From 34-65-8 sp046294735 (lineage in GTDB: Bacteria > Pseudomonadota > Alphaproteobacteria > Sphingomonadales > Sphingomonadaceae), in NCBI GenBank assembly GCA_046294735.1, contig JBKBKB010000004.1:186001-250000 (forward strand): a DNA stretch of 64,000 bases, read 5' to 3'. The notes below the pieces were generated by a model, which was not told where the DNA came from, made no database searches, and worked only from the letters and a program-made list of their open reading frames with translations. The position numbers and the translations under genes were made by a program. This document shows, piece after piece, positions 41,229-49,323 of the stretch; position 1 is the stretch's first letter, and each line of letters opens with the position of its first letter.

Positions 41229-42709
41229 TACCACCACCGCTCCGGCTTGGCGACGAATCCGGCGCGCTGCTCCAGCGCGAGGCCCGCGTCGAGCACGCCC
41301 TGCTCATCGAGCGGCTTGCCGATGATCTGCAAGCCCAGCGGCAGGCCGTCGGCATCGAGCCCGGCGGGCACGCTCATCGCCGGGAGACCCGCGAGGCTGG
41401 CAGGCACGGTGAACACGTCGTTCAAGTACATCGCCAGCGGGTCGCTCAGCTTTTCGCCGAGCGCAAAGGCGGCGTTGGGGGCGGTCGGCGTCAGGATCAC
41501 GTCGCAGTGTTCCCACGCCTGCTCAAAATCGCGGGCGATCAGTGCGCGGACTTTCTGCGCCTGGTTGTAGTAGGCATCGTAGAAGCCCGCGCTCAGCACA
41601 TAGGTGCCGATCAGGATGCGGCGCTTGACCTCGTCCCCAAACCCGGCGGCGCGGGTGGCGGCGTACATGTCCTGCAGGCCGGAGCCTTCTGGCAGGTCAC
41701 GCAGGCCGTAGCGCACGCCGTCATAGCGGGCGAGGTTGCTGGACGCTTCAGCCGGCGCGACGATGTAGTAGGCGGCCAGCGCATACTGCGTGTGCGGCAG
41801 GCTGATCTCGACCACCTCGGCGCCCGCGTCCTTTGCCCAGGCAATGCCCTGTTCCCACAGCGCGGCAATCTGCGGGTCCATCCCCTCCATCCGGTATTCG
41901 CGCGGTATGCCCACGCGCTTGCCGGTAAGATCGGCGGAAAGGTTCGCCGCCCACTGCGGCACCGGCAGATCGAGCGAGGTCGAATCCTTCGGGTCGAACC
42001 CGGCCATCGCTTCCAGCATGATCGCGCAGTCGGTCACGTCCTGCGCCATCGGGCCAGCCTGGTCGAGGCTGCTGGCGAACGCGACCACGCCCCAGCGGCT
42101 GCACCGGCCATAGGTCGGCTTGATCCCGGTAATGCCGGTGAGCGCGGCAGGCTGGCGGATCGAGCCGCCGGTGTCGGTGCCGGTCGCGGCCGGCGCAATC
42201 CGGGCCGAGACCGCCGCCGCGCTGCCGCCGGAGGAACCGCCGGGGGTGAGCCCGGCGTTGGAACCGGCCTTGCGCCACGGCGAAATCACGTTGCCAAAAT
42301 AGCTGGTCTCGTTCGACGAACCCATCGCGAACTGGTCAAGATTGAGCTTGCCCAGCATACCCGCGCCCGCGTTCCACAGGTTCTGGCTGACGGTGCTTTC
42401 GTACTCAGGCGTGAAACCTTCAAGGATATGGCTCGCCGCGGTGGTCTGCACGCCCTTGGTGGCGAACAGGTCCTTCATGCCCAGCGGGACACCCGCCATC
42501 GCGCCCAGCGCCGTGCCCTTGGCCCGCGCGGCATCAACTGCATCGGCCGCGGCGAGCGCATGGTCCGGGGTGGTGACGATAAAAGCGTTGAGCGCGCTCG
42601 CCTGTGCCACGGCAGCGTTGAAGGCTTCCGCCACTTCGCGCGCGGTGAAGTCCCCGGCGGCGACCCCGTCACGAATGGCCTTGATGCCAAGATTGGTGAG
42701 ATCAGTCAT
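41228..42709 (-). CDS. gatA: Asp-tRNA(Asn)/Glu-tRNA(Gln) amidotransferase subunit A
   Basis: Amidase-signature subunit, 493 residues, releasing ammonia from glutamine for GatB. The Ser-cisSer-Lys triad is visible: Lys in GVPLGMKDLF, serines in TPGGSSGGSAAAV and TDTGGSIRQPAA. The ATG overlaps the gatC stop by one base (TAATG). Length is typical. Confidence 0.96.
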   Translation of the reverse strand: MTDLTNLGIKAIRDGVAAGDFTAREVAEAFNAAVAQASALNAFIVTTPDHALAAADAVDAARAKGTALGAMAGVPLGMKDLFATKGVQTTAASHILEGFTPEYESTVSQNLWNAGAGMLGKLNLDQFAMGSSNETSYFGNVISPWRKAGSNAGLTPGGSSGGSAAAVSARIAPAATGTDTGGSIRQPAALTGITGIKPTYGRCSRWGVVAFASSLDQAGPMAQDVTDCAIMLEAMAGFDPKDSTSLDLPVPQWAANLSADLTGKRVGIPREYRMEGMDPQIAALWEQGIAWAKDAGAEVVEISLPHTQYALAAYYIVAPAEASSNLARYDGVRYGLRDLPEGSGLQDMYAATRAAGFGDEVKRRILIGTYVLSAGFYDAYYNQAQKVRALIARDFEQAWEHCDVILTPTAPNAAFALGEKLSDPLAMYLNDVFTVPASLAGLPAMSVPAGLDADGLPLGLQIIGKPLDEQGVLDAGLALEQRAGFVAKPERWW

Positions 42710-43011
42710 TATTCAATCACCTTGGGCACGCCGAAGAACCCGTGCTCCGCCGCTGGCGCGTTGGCCAGCACCGCTTCTCGCCTGCCGCCGCCGGTGAGCG
42801 GGTCGGCATCGACCACGTCTGCGCGCAGGCGCAGGGTGTTGGGGATCACCGCCGTCATCGGCTCCACCCCGGTGCAATCGACTTCGCTCAACTGCTCGAC
42901 CCAGTCGAGTATGCCGCTGAGCTCAGGCGCCATGCGCTCCAGCTCCTCGTCAGTCATCCTGATGCGGGCAAGCGAAGCGATCTTCGCCACGGTAGCCTTG
43001 TCCACCGACAT
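42709..43011 (-). CDS. gatC: Asp-tRNA(Asn)/Glu-tRNA(Gln) amidotransferase subunit C
   Basis: One hundred residues (MSVDKATVAKIASLARIRMT), wrapping around GatA and GatB to stabilise the complex. Family pattern L.RI...E.E.....L..IL.WV.QL is present (LARIRMTDEELERMAPELSG), with the VLANAPAAEHGFFGVPKVIE tail. First gene of gatCAB; promoter expected in 43012-43106. Confidence 0.95.
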   Translation of the reverse strand: MSVDKATVAKIASLARIRMTDEELERMAPELSGILDWVEQLSEVDCTGVEPMTAVIPNTLRLRADVVDADPLTGGGRREAVLANAPAAEHGFFGVPKVIE

Positions 43012-43106
43012 GGCGGGGTTCCTTGTTACCAGAAACAGAAAGTGGAGCGGCGCTAGCAGCGCCGCCGATTGGCTTCAAGCAGGGGCTTCAAGCAGGGCGC
43101 GCGGCC

Positions 43107-43697
43107 CTATTGCTGCGGCGGCATCGGCGGTCCGCCTGCCCCCGGCTGGCCGCCCGGCCCGCCGCCCTGGCGTTCCTGCTGCATCTGCATGACCTGTTGC
43201 AGTGCCTGCAATCGGCGCTGGAAGTCTTCCTCGCTCATGAACTCGATCAGCTCGACCTCGAAGATGAGATCAGCGCCCGGGGGCACGCTCGAACCCGGCG
43301 GCGGCGCATCACCGTAGGCCTTCGATGCCGGAATCTCGAGCATGTACTTCCCGCCCTTCTGCATCTTCATTGCGCCTTCGCGGAAGCCGGGGACGACATT
43401 ACCCATAAACAGCGGGCTACCTTCAGGGAAGAACCCCTCGACCGGGATCGGCGGTGGGGCCCATTCGTCGAACACGGTGCCGTCCGCCAGCTTGCCGGTG
43501 TACTTGACGAACAGGACGTCGCTTTCACCCGGGTTGGCCCCGATACCCGCCTGCACGGTCTCCACCGAAACTCCGGCTGGAACGGCCGCCCAGGCCAGCC
43601 CGGCGCCCAGCGCCGCGGCCGCAGCGACACCCAGCCACAGCTTGGTCAGCGAACCCTTGGCGATGGGCTGGATGGGAACGCGGGTGATCTCGGTCAT
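43107..43697 (-). CDS. FKBP-type peptidyl-prolyl isomerase, membrane-anchored
   Basis: Proline isomerase and folding helper of 196 residues. A single N-terminal hydrophobic segment (LWLGVAAAAALGAGLAWAAV) makes it an anchored or exported protein. FKBP motifs are VKYTGKLADGTVFDEW, GFREGAMKMQKGGKYMLEIP, AYGD and IFEVELIEF. The tail is Gln/Gly/Pro-rich (QERQGGGPGGQPGAGGPPMP). ATG 43697 was chosen because AGGA lies 9 bases upstream; the ATG at 43715 sits in the terminator's T-run. Confidence 0.9.
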   Translation of the reverse strand: MTEITRVPIQPIAKGSLTKLWLGVAAAAALGAGLAWAAVPAGVSVETVQAGIGANPGESDVLFVKYTGKLADGTVFDEWAPPPIPVEGFFPEGSPLFMGNVVPGFREGAMKMQKGGKYMLEIPASKAYGDAPPPGSSVPPGADLIFEVELIEFMSEEDFQRRLQALQQVMQMQQERQGGGPGGQPGAGGPPMPPQQ

Positions 43698-43717
43698 GGA
43701 AAGGTATCCTGACATGC

Positions 43718-43744
43718 AAAAAGGCGCGGAAACGAATCCGCGCC
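43718..43744 (-). terminator. Rho-independent terminator of rpsU
   Basis: On the minus strand GGCGCGGA (43744-43737) pairs with TCCGCGCC (43730-43723) across a 6-base loop and is followed by TTTTT (43722-43718). It ends the rpsU transcript 69 bases after the stop and just before the FKBP start. Confidence 0.88.
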
Positions 43745-43813
43745 CTGATGGCTTATCGCTGTGACGGGTTCAAGCGCCAAATGGGCGCATGACCAAAGCT
43801 GGAACTTGGGGGG

Positions 43814-44020
43814 CTACTTGACCCCGTCGCGTTCCATCCGCTTGCGTTCCATCTTGCGGGCGCGGCGGACAGCGGCGGCCTTTTCACGGGCGCGTTTCTC
43901 ACTCGGCTTCTCGAAGTGGCGGCGCAGCTTCATCTCGCGATAGACGCCTTCGCGCTGCAGCTTCTTCTTGAGCGCGCGCAAAGCCTGGTCAACATTGTTT
44001 TCGCGAACGATGATCTGCAT
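43814..44020 (-). CDS. rpsU: 30S ribosomal protein S21
   Basis: Small basic ribosomal protein of 68 residues: MQIIVRENNVDQALRALKKK, then LQREGVYREMKLRRHFEKPS and an Arg/Lys-rich tail. It helps initiation on the small subunit. ATG 44020 gives the family length; the frame extends to 44059 without need. A CCCGC/GCGGG hairpin at 44053-44068 sits in the likely leader. Its own terminator follows. Confidence 0.97.
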   Translation of the reverse strand: MQIIVRENNVDQALRALKKKLQREGVYREMKLRRHFEKPSEKRAREKAAAVRRARKMERKRMERDGVK

Positions 44021-44223
44021 AAAATCCAACACCTCACAGCAAAGGAACAGAGCCCGCAAAAGCGCGGGGGTGCGCCTTGGAATAGCAACGAAAATTGGGC
44101 CGAATCCCTGCCGGATCGGCTCGAATGAAGGCGCGCCTAGTCCAATTGGGCCAACTTGGCAAGTCCCGCTTCCCCTTCCCGCGCGGCTTTGCAGCGTGGC
44201 CCAACATGGCTAAGGGCCATGCC

Positions 44224-44631
44224 ATGACCGCACTTTCCCCCCTTGCTGCCACCCTCAACGTCGCCATTGGCGGCGCGATCGGGGCTGTGCTGCGCTATCA
44301 AACCGGGCGGGGGATGAGCGCATGGCTCGGCCCGCAGGCCCTGACTGCCTTCCCCTGGGCAACGCTGGCGGTCAACGTGATCGGCAGCCTGGCCATGGGG
44401 GTGCTGGTCGCCTGGCTAGCCCGCCTCGGCACAGGCGCAGAGCAATGGCGGCTGCTGCTGGGGGTGGGCGTGCTCGGCGGGTTTACCACCTTTTCCGCTT
44501 TCAGCCTGGAAATGATGCTGCTGATCGAGCGCGGTCAAGCCGGCACCGCGCTGACATATGCCCTGGTCTCGGTGCTGGCGGGGGTGGCCGCACTCTGGCT
44601 CGGGCTTGTGATGATGCGGGTGGCGGCATGA
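44224..44631 (+). CDS. crcB: Fluoride ion channel CrcB/Fluc
   Basis: Four-helix membrane protein of 135 residues that exports fluoride as an antiparallel dimer. Family motifs: AIGGAIGAVLRYQTGR, PWATLAVNVIGS with the conserved Asn, and GFTTFSAFSLE with the phenylalanine box. ATG 44224 is preceded by AAGG; ATG 44206 is an alternative. No fluoride (crcB) riboswitch signature was seen upstream. It overlaps the RluA gene as ATGA. Confidence 0.93.
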   Translation: MTALSPLAATLNVAIGGAIGAVLRYQTGRGMSAWLGPQALTAFPWATLAVNVIGSLAMGVLVAWLARLGTGAEQWRLLLGVGVLGGFTTFSAFSLEMMLLIERGQAGTALTYALVSVLAGVAALWLGLVMMRVAA

Positions 44632-45884
44632 GTGAGACTGTCCGCCAGTTCACCGTCGCACCGGACGACGACGGCATCCGGCTCGATCGCTGGTTCAAGC
44701 GCCACTTGCCGCAGGTTGGCTTCGCCACGGTCTCGCGCTGGGCCCGGACCGGGCAGATCCGGGTCGATGGCGCGCGGGCCAAGCCGGAGGACCGGCTTGC
44801 GGCAGGACAGGTGCTGCGCGTGCCGCCCGGCGGCGAACAGGCCGAGCGTGCCCCCCGCACGCGCCGGGCGCTGAGTGAGGCCGACATCGAACAGGCTCGC
44901 GCCATGGTTCTGCGCGAGACGCCAAGCGCGATCGTGCTCAACAAGCCGCCGGGCCTCGCCACGCAAGGGGGCAGCGGCACGCACCGCCATGTCGACGGCC
45001 TGCTCGATGCCTTTGTCGAAGGCGATGGCCCCCGCCCGCGGCTGGTTCACCGGCTCGACAAGGATACCTCCGGCGTCCTGCTGATCGCGCGCACACCGGG
45101 CAGCGCGGCGGCCTATTCCAAGCGTTTCGCCGGGCGCAGCGCGAAGAAGGTCTACTGGGCGCTGGTGGTTGGCGTGCCGGACGTGCGCGAAGGCACGATC
45201 GACGCCCCGCTCGCCAAGCAGCCGGGCACCGGCGGCGAGAAGATGCATGTAGACCATGAAGGCGGCCAGCCCGCCGTCACCCGTTACCGTGTGGTCGACA
45301 GCGCGGGCAAACGCGCCGCCTGGGTCGAGCTGGAACCGCTGACCGGGCGCACCCACCAGTTGCGCGTCCATCTCGCGGCGATGGGTCACCCGATCGTCGG
45401 TGACGGCAAGTATGGCGGGCAGGACGCGTTCCTGACCGGCAGCATCAGCCGCAAGATGCACCTGCACGCGCGGCGGCTGGTGATCGGCGAACCCAATGAT
45501 AGCACCGGGGGCGGCGGCATTCTCGACGTCACCGCCGAATTGCCCGAACACTTTGCTGCCAGTCTTGAGCAACTCGGCTTCTCGGAAAGCCAGAGCGACG
45601 CGGCACCCTTGCGCGAAGTAGAAGTGCCCAAATCGCGCGAGGAAAAGAAGCAGGCCGCCCGCGCCCATGCCAAGCAATATCGCAGGGGCCGCAAGGGCGA
45701 GCGGCGCGGACGGGGCGCGGCCGAAAGCCCGCCCGGCAAGGGGCCGGTCAAGGCGAAAGCGAAGACCAAGCCGAAGGCCAGTGCGAATACCAAGCCGAAG
45801 GCCGGTGCAAAAGGCGGCGCAAAGGCCCCTGGCAGAGCCGCTGCAAAACCCCAGCCGAAAGGCCCACCCAAGGGGCGTGGCTGA
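44628..45884 (+). CDS. RluA-family pseudouridine synthase with long basic tail
   Basis: Modifies uridines in large-subunit rRNA. 418 residues: an N-terminal S4 domain (GIRLDRWFKRHLPQVGFATV), then the catalytic motif HRLDKDTSG with Asp144, and the LTGRTHQLRVHLAAMGHPIV motif of RluA enzymes. Closest in type to RluC. Beyond about residue 330 comes a Lys/Ala/Pro-rich low-complexity tail with an 8-residue repeat (TKPKASAN, TKPKAGAK) absent from the usual RluC length of about 320. The tail may bind RNA. Confidence 0.92.
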   Translation: MSETVRQFTVAPDDDGIRLDRWFKRHLPQVGFATVSRWARTGQIRVDGARAKPEDRLAAGQVLRVPPGGEQAERAPRTRRALSEADIEQARAMVLRETPSAIVLNKPPGLATQGGSGTHRHVDGLLDAFVEGDGPRPRLVHRLDKDTSGVLLIARTPGSAAAYSKRFAGRSAKKVYWALVVGVPDVREGTIDAPLAKQPGTGGEKMHVDHEGGQPAVTRYRVVDSAGKRAAWVELEPLTGRTHQLRVHLAAMGHPIVGDGKYGGQDAFLTGSISRKMHLHARRLVIGEPNDSTGGGGILDVTAELPEHFAASLEQLGFSESQSDAAPLREVEVPKSREEKKQAARAHAKQYRRGRKGERRGRGAAESPPGKGPVKAKAKTKPKASANTKPKAGAKGGAKAPGRAAAKPQPKGPPKGRG

Positions 45885-46483
45885 TGCACCCCAACCCGAT
45901 CTTCCGCCACGACGACCGCGCCTTGCTGGAAACCCTGATTGGCGAGATCGGCTTCGGGATGGTGTTCCTGACCACGCCCGATGGCCCGCGCGTCGCGCAT
46001 ACCCCGCTGCTTTCGACCGGCGACGGGGCGGTGCAGTTCCACCTCGCCCGCGGCAACGCACTGAGCAAGTGGCTCGACGGGGCAACCGCGCTCGTCACCA
46101 TCAACGGACCGGATGGCTACGTCAGCCCGCGCTGGTATGCCGAGCGCGGCACGGTACCGACCTGGGACTATGTCGCGCTCGAACTCGAAGGCCGGGTCAG
46201 GCGGATGGAGCAGGACGGGCTCGAAGCCCTGCTTCACGCCGTGATCGAGCGCCACGAGTCCCGGCTCGGCGGCGCGCACTGGTCCGGCGAGGAGACCCCG
46301 CCCGAAGTGTGGCGCAAGCTGCTGACCGCAATCGTCGGCTTCGAGCTGGAAGTGCAGGCCTGGCGCCCCACGCTCAAGCTGTCGCAGAACAAGAGCGCCG
46401 AGGACCGCGCCCGCATTGCCGAAGGGCTGGAACAGGCCGGTTCGCCAGCGCTCGCCCAGCTGATCCGGACGCTGGCGCCATGA
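45884..46483 (+). CDS. PaiB/FMN-binding negative transcriptional regulator family protein
   Basis: A protein of 199 residues starting MHPNPIFRHDDRALLETLIG, one base overlap with the RluA stop. It has the split-barrel flavin-reductase-like fold of PaiB: HTPLLSTGDGAVQFHLARGN, INGPDGYVSPRWYAERGTVP and TWDYVALELEGRVR. Bacillus PaiB has been described as a repressor of sporulation and protease genes; a haem or FMN-linked role is also possible. Its place in a translation-coupled run with RluA and HAD is unusual to me. Confidence 0.85.
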   Translation: MHPNPIFRHDDRALLETLIGEIGFGMVFLTTPDGPRVAHTPLLSTGDGAVQFHLARGNALSKWLDGATALVTINGPDGYVSPRWYAERGTVPTWDYVALELEGRVRRMEQDGLEALLHAVIERHESRLGGAHWSGEETPPEVWRKLLTAIVGFELEVQAWRPTLKLSQNKSAEDRARIAEGLEQAGSPALAQLIRTLAP

Positions 46484-47133
46484 CCGTGCGGCTCGCGGTG
46501 TTCGACTGCGACGGAACGCTGGTCGACGGGCAGGCCGCCGTGTGTGAGGCGATGGAGGCTGCGTTCACCTTCGCCGGGCTTGCCTGCCCGCCGCGCCCGC
46601 TGATCCGGCGGATCGTCGGCCTCAGCCTGCCGCAGGCGGTGCGCCATCTCGCCCCCGATGCCGCCGAGGAGCACCGGCAGATGGCGGTCGAGGCCTACAA
46701 GGATGCCTTCCGCTCTGCCCGCACCTCCGGCCAGCTGGAAGAACCGCTGTTCGACGGGATCGCGGAACTGATCGACCGCCTTGCCGGGCAAGGCTGGGTG
46801 CTCGGGATTGCCACTGGCAAGTCCGATCGGGGCCTGGCCGCCTGCCTGGCCGGCCACGGGCTGGCAGGCCGGTTCGTGACGCTGCAGACCGCCGACCGCC
46901 ACCCGTCCAAGCCGCACCCCGCGATGCTGGAAGCCGCGCTGCTGGAAGCCGGGGCGGCCCCGGCCGATGCAGTGATGATCGGCGACACAACCTTCGATAT
47001 CGACATGGCCCGGGCTGCCGGGGTCCGCGCGATCGGGGTCGACTGGGGCTATCACACACCGCAGGAACTGCGCCAGGCCGGGGCCGAAACGGTCGTCACC
47101 AGCGCAGCACAACTGGGAGATTACCTCGCATGA
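46480..47133 (+). CDS. HAD-family hydrolase (phosphoglycolate-phosphatase-like)
   Basis: Phosphatase of 217 residues, ATG overlapping the PaiB stop. HAD motif I FDCDGTLVDG, cap-domain IGLSLPQAV-type helix (RIVGLSLPQAVRHL), motif II GIATGKSDRG, motif III Lys in PSKPHP, and motif IV MIGDTTFDIDMA. The substrate is not fixed by sequence; Gph-like or nucleotide phosphatase activity is possible. Alphaproteobacteria often pair this gene with RluC and ATP12. Confidence 0.9.
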   Translation: MTVRLAVFDCDGTLVDGQAAVCEAMEAAFTFAGLACPPRPLIRRIVGLSLPQAVRHLAPDAAEEHRQMAVEAYKDAFRSARTSGQLEEPLFDGIAELIDRLAGQGWVLGIATGKSDRGLAACLAGHGLAGRFVTLQTADRHPSKPHPAMLEAALLEAGAAPADAVMIGDTTFDIDMARAAGVRAIGVDWGYHTPQELRQAGAETVVTSAAQLGDYLA

Positions 47134-47339
47134 ACGACGATCTCGCCCGGCGCCGTTTCTTCATCCTGCAGGCCGTGCGCATGGCCGGGGTGGCAATGGT
47201 GCTGACCGGGCTGGCCATCACGCAGGGCGCAATCGACCTGCCGCAGGCCGCAGGCGTGGCGCTGGTGGCGGCCGGATTCATCGACGTGTTCTTCGTGCCC
47301 CGCCTGTTGGCGAAGAAGTGGAAGAGCGCCCGCGCATGA
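47130..47339 (+). CDS. Small membrane protein, unknown function
   Basis: Sixty-nine residues with two hydrophobic segments (FFILQAVRMAGVAMVLTGLA and AGVALVAAGFIDVFFVPRLL) and a basic C-terminus (KKWKSARA). Overlaps with the HAD stop (ATGA) and the ATP12 start (ATGA) put it inside the coupled run. I do not recognise a named family. Confidence 0.78.
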   Translation: MNDDLARRRFFILQAVRMAGVAMVLTGLAITQGAIDLPQAAGVALVAAGFIDVFFVPRLLAKKWKSARA

Positions 47340-48040
47340 GACGGTTCTGGCGCGAGGTGACCATGGGCACAGCTGAGGGGGGCTGGCGCGTGCTGCTCGA
47401 TGGGCGGCCGATCCGCACCCCGGGCGGCGCCGCGCAGGTCGTGCCCAGCGCGGCTTTGGCCGAAGCCATGGCCCAGGAATGGCGTGACCAGGGCGAGGAG
47501 ATCGATCCGGCGCTGTTCGCCTTCCGAGACATGGCCGACTACGCCATCGATGTGGCCGGGCCGGACCGCATCGCATTGGTCGGCCAGCTGCTGGGTTATG
47601 CCGAAACCGACACGCTGTGTTACCGCGCTGATCCGGATGAGGCACTCTATCGCCGCCAGCAGGAAGTGTGGGAACCGCTGCTGGCCGCATTCGAGGCGCG
47701 CGAAGGGGTGCGTCTGGAGCGGGTCAGCGGGGTGCTCCATCGGCCCCAGCCCGAAGCGAGCATGGCCCGGCTGCGCGAACGGCTCGAAACGCTCGACCCG
47801 CTCACGCTCGCCGCAGTCAATGCCATGACCTCGCTCGCCGCATCACTCAGCGTCGCGCTGTCGGCGCTGGAGCACGATGCCGATATCGACGCGCTGTGGC
47901 AGGCGGCCAGCCTGGAGGAGTTATGGCAGGCCGAACTGTGGGGCGTGGACGAACAGGCCGAAGCCCGCCGCGCCCGCCGCGCAGCCGATTTCAGCGCAGC
48001 CGCCGCGTTCGCACGGCTTGCGCGGCTTCATGCGGCATGA
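47336..48040 (+). CDS. ATP12-family F1-ATPase assembly chaperone
   Basis: A protein of 234 residues that, as mitochondrial Atp12 does, protects the F1 alpha subunit before hexamer assembly. Motifs: MRRFWREVTMGTAEGGWRVL, LLDGRPIRTPGGA, ALAEAMAQEWRDQGEEIDP and DTLCYRADPDEALYRRQQEVW plus PLL. The ATG overlaps the stop of the small membrane gene. Its last 50 bases overlap the convergent caspase-fold gene. The family is a hallmark of alphaproteobacteria and mitochondria. Confidence 0.93.
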   Translation: MRRFWREVTMGTAEGGWRVLLDGRPIRTPGGAAQVVPSAALAEAMAQEWRDQGEEIDPALFAFRDMADYAIDVAGPDRIALVGQLLGYAETDTLCYRADPDEALYRRQQEVWEPLLAAFEAREGVRLERVSGVLHRPQPEASMARLRERLETLDPLTLAAVNAMTSLAASLSVALSALEHDADIDALWQAASLEELWQAELWGVDEQAEARRARRAADFSAAAAFARLARLHAA

Positions 48041-48722
48041 GGTTTTCCCGGCATCCGGCATAGAGCAGCAGGTTGGTGGCGCTGGCCTTGAGATTCTGGC
48101 CGACCTCGTCAAGCCCGATTGCATCGCCCGGCCCCGGGTTGGCCTGCGCATCGACATCAGGCGGCAGCAGGAAGGCATAGCCATCCGGCTCTATGCCGTG
48201 GCCGGTGGTATAGATCAGGGCCCGCTCGTAATTGGCGCTCGCGCCGGCGAACTCGGCCAGCGCGGCACGATACTCGGCGGCGGTGCGTGGCACCGCCATG
48301 GCCACTGTGTAACCTGCGCCGCGCAGGGCATTGGCCACCCGCACCGCGTCAAATGCCGCCCCCGGGAGCGAAGGCAGGCCCGCAACATCGCCGTAATCGG
48401 CAAAGACCACCACCAGCGCCACCGCGTCCTCGCCCGGCGCCAGCCGCAAGGTCAAATCGCCCAGCTGGCTGGCATCGGCGATCTGGTAGCCGCCGCTGAG
48501 TTCGCCGGTGTTGACCTCGATCGCAAAGGCACCGTCTTCGCCCTGATCCGACAGGGCCAGCACCACCGCACTGGCGAACGGATTGCCGCCAAACGGATCG
48601 GCATCATAGGCCACCTCGCCCGCGCGGGTGCCATATACGGTTACCGGATCGGCCAGGACAGGCGCGCCTGCCAGCGCGGACCCGGCCAACCCGAACAGGG
48701 CGATCAGCCGCCAGAGACCCAT
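47991..48722 (-). CDS. Caspase-family (C14-like) peptidase, exported
   Basis: A protein of 243 residues from ATG 48722, with GGGAGGT well placed upstream. Signal peptide MGLWRLIALFGLAGSALAGA. A middle beta domain with RLAPGEDAVALVVVFADYGD leads into a caspase fold: FDAVRVANALRGAGYTVAMA, His175 in TTGHG and Cys224 in YAGCREN. The His-Cys spacing fits metacaspase-like enzymes, though the usual D-A-C-R-D is changed to A-G-C-R-E. The start overlaps the lipoprotein gene by 19 bases, making it the last gene of the mla operon. Confidence 0.8.
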   Translation of the reverse strand: MGLWRLIALFGLAGSALAGAPVLADPVTVYGTRAGEVAYDADPFGGNPFASAVVLALSDQGEDGAFAIEVNTGELSGGYQIADASQLGDLTLRLAPGEDAVALVVVFADYGDVAGLPSLPGAAFDAVRVANALRGAGYTVAMAVPRTAAEYRAALAEFAGASANYERALIYTTGHGIEPDGYAFLLPPDVDAQANPGPGDAIGLDEVGQNLKASATNLLLYAGCRENLMPHEAAQAVRTRRLR

Positions 48723-49297
48723 TGTGCCACCTCCCCTGCGACCTGGTTGGCCGCCTGATTGAGGGCGCGGCCAACTGGCCCCGCTTCTGCCTCTACACCC
48801 GGTATAACAGCTTCGAACCGCCGAGTCTCGACGCTGTCTCCAACACCGCTCCGGACCGCGTCGTAACGGACCACGACCGACCGGCTGCGCGCGTCATAGC
48901 CGAACGCGCCAAGTGATCCCTGCAAACGGGTCTCCGCGCCGACCGAAGGGGTTTCCCCATCGCTGACCAGCCGCCCGGTGCGGGTGCGGATCGTTTCCGC
49001 CAGCAGCCGCTGGAACAGGCGGGCCGGCTTTTCGACCCATACCGCATCCTTGAGATAGGCGATTTCCGCGTCGTCAACCTGCACCGGCACGCGCACCACA
49101 TTGAGGCTCTGCGGTGCGCCCGGCTCCAGCACCGCGATGGCCGAGGCCGGGTTGCCGCTGATCGCGCTGCCCGCAGGGCCTGTGGCGGTGGCGGTCAGGG
49201 ACAGCAGGCTCGGCGGCGGTTCGCTGCCCAGACTGATGCAACCGGCCAGCGCCGCAGCCAGGCCGGCCGCGACAACGGCTTTCGACGTGCACGCCAT
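48704..49297 (-). CDS. ABC-type transport auxiliary lipoprotein (PqiC-like)
   Basis: Outer-membrane-directed lipoprotein of 197 residues. ATG 49297 is preceded by GGGGG; ATG 49327, overlapping the mlaD stop, is an alternative. The signal MACTSKAVVAAGLAAALAGC has a lipobox LAGC. The ABC_trans_aux pattern VPVQVDDAEIAYLKDAVWVE and LFQRLLAETIRTRTGR is seen. With an MCE protein, permease and ATPase it completes a lipid-transport system, replacing the MlaB/MlaC of enterobacteria. Confidence 0.87.
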   Translation of the reverse strand: MACTSKAVVAAGLAAALAGCISLGSEPPPSLLSLTATATGPAGSAISGNPASAIAVLEPGAPQSLNVVRVPVQVDDAEIAYLKDAVWVEKPARLFQRLLAETIRTRTGRLVSDGETPSVGAETRLQGSLGAFGYDARSRSVVVRYDAVRSGVGDSVETRRFEAVIPGVEAEAGPVGRALNQAANQVAGEVAQWVSGG

Positions 49298-49323
49298 AAT
49301 CCCATGCCCCCTATTGATTGCCG

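Noticed and set aside
44021..44223. Fluoride riboswitch upstream of crcB
   Set aside because: The conserved pseudoknot sequence of the fluoride motif is not seen, and the region also holds the rpsU leader.
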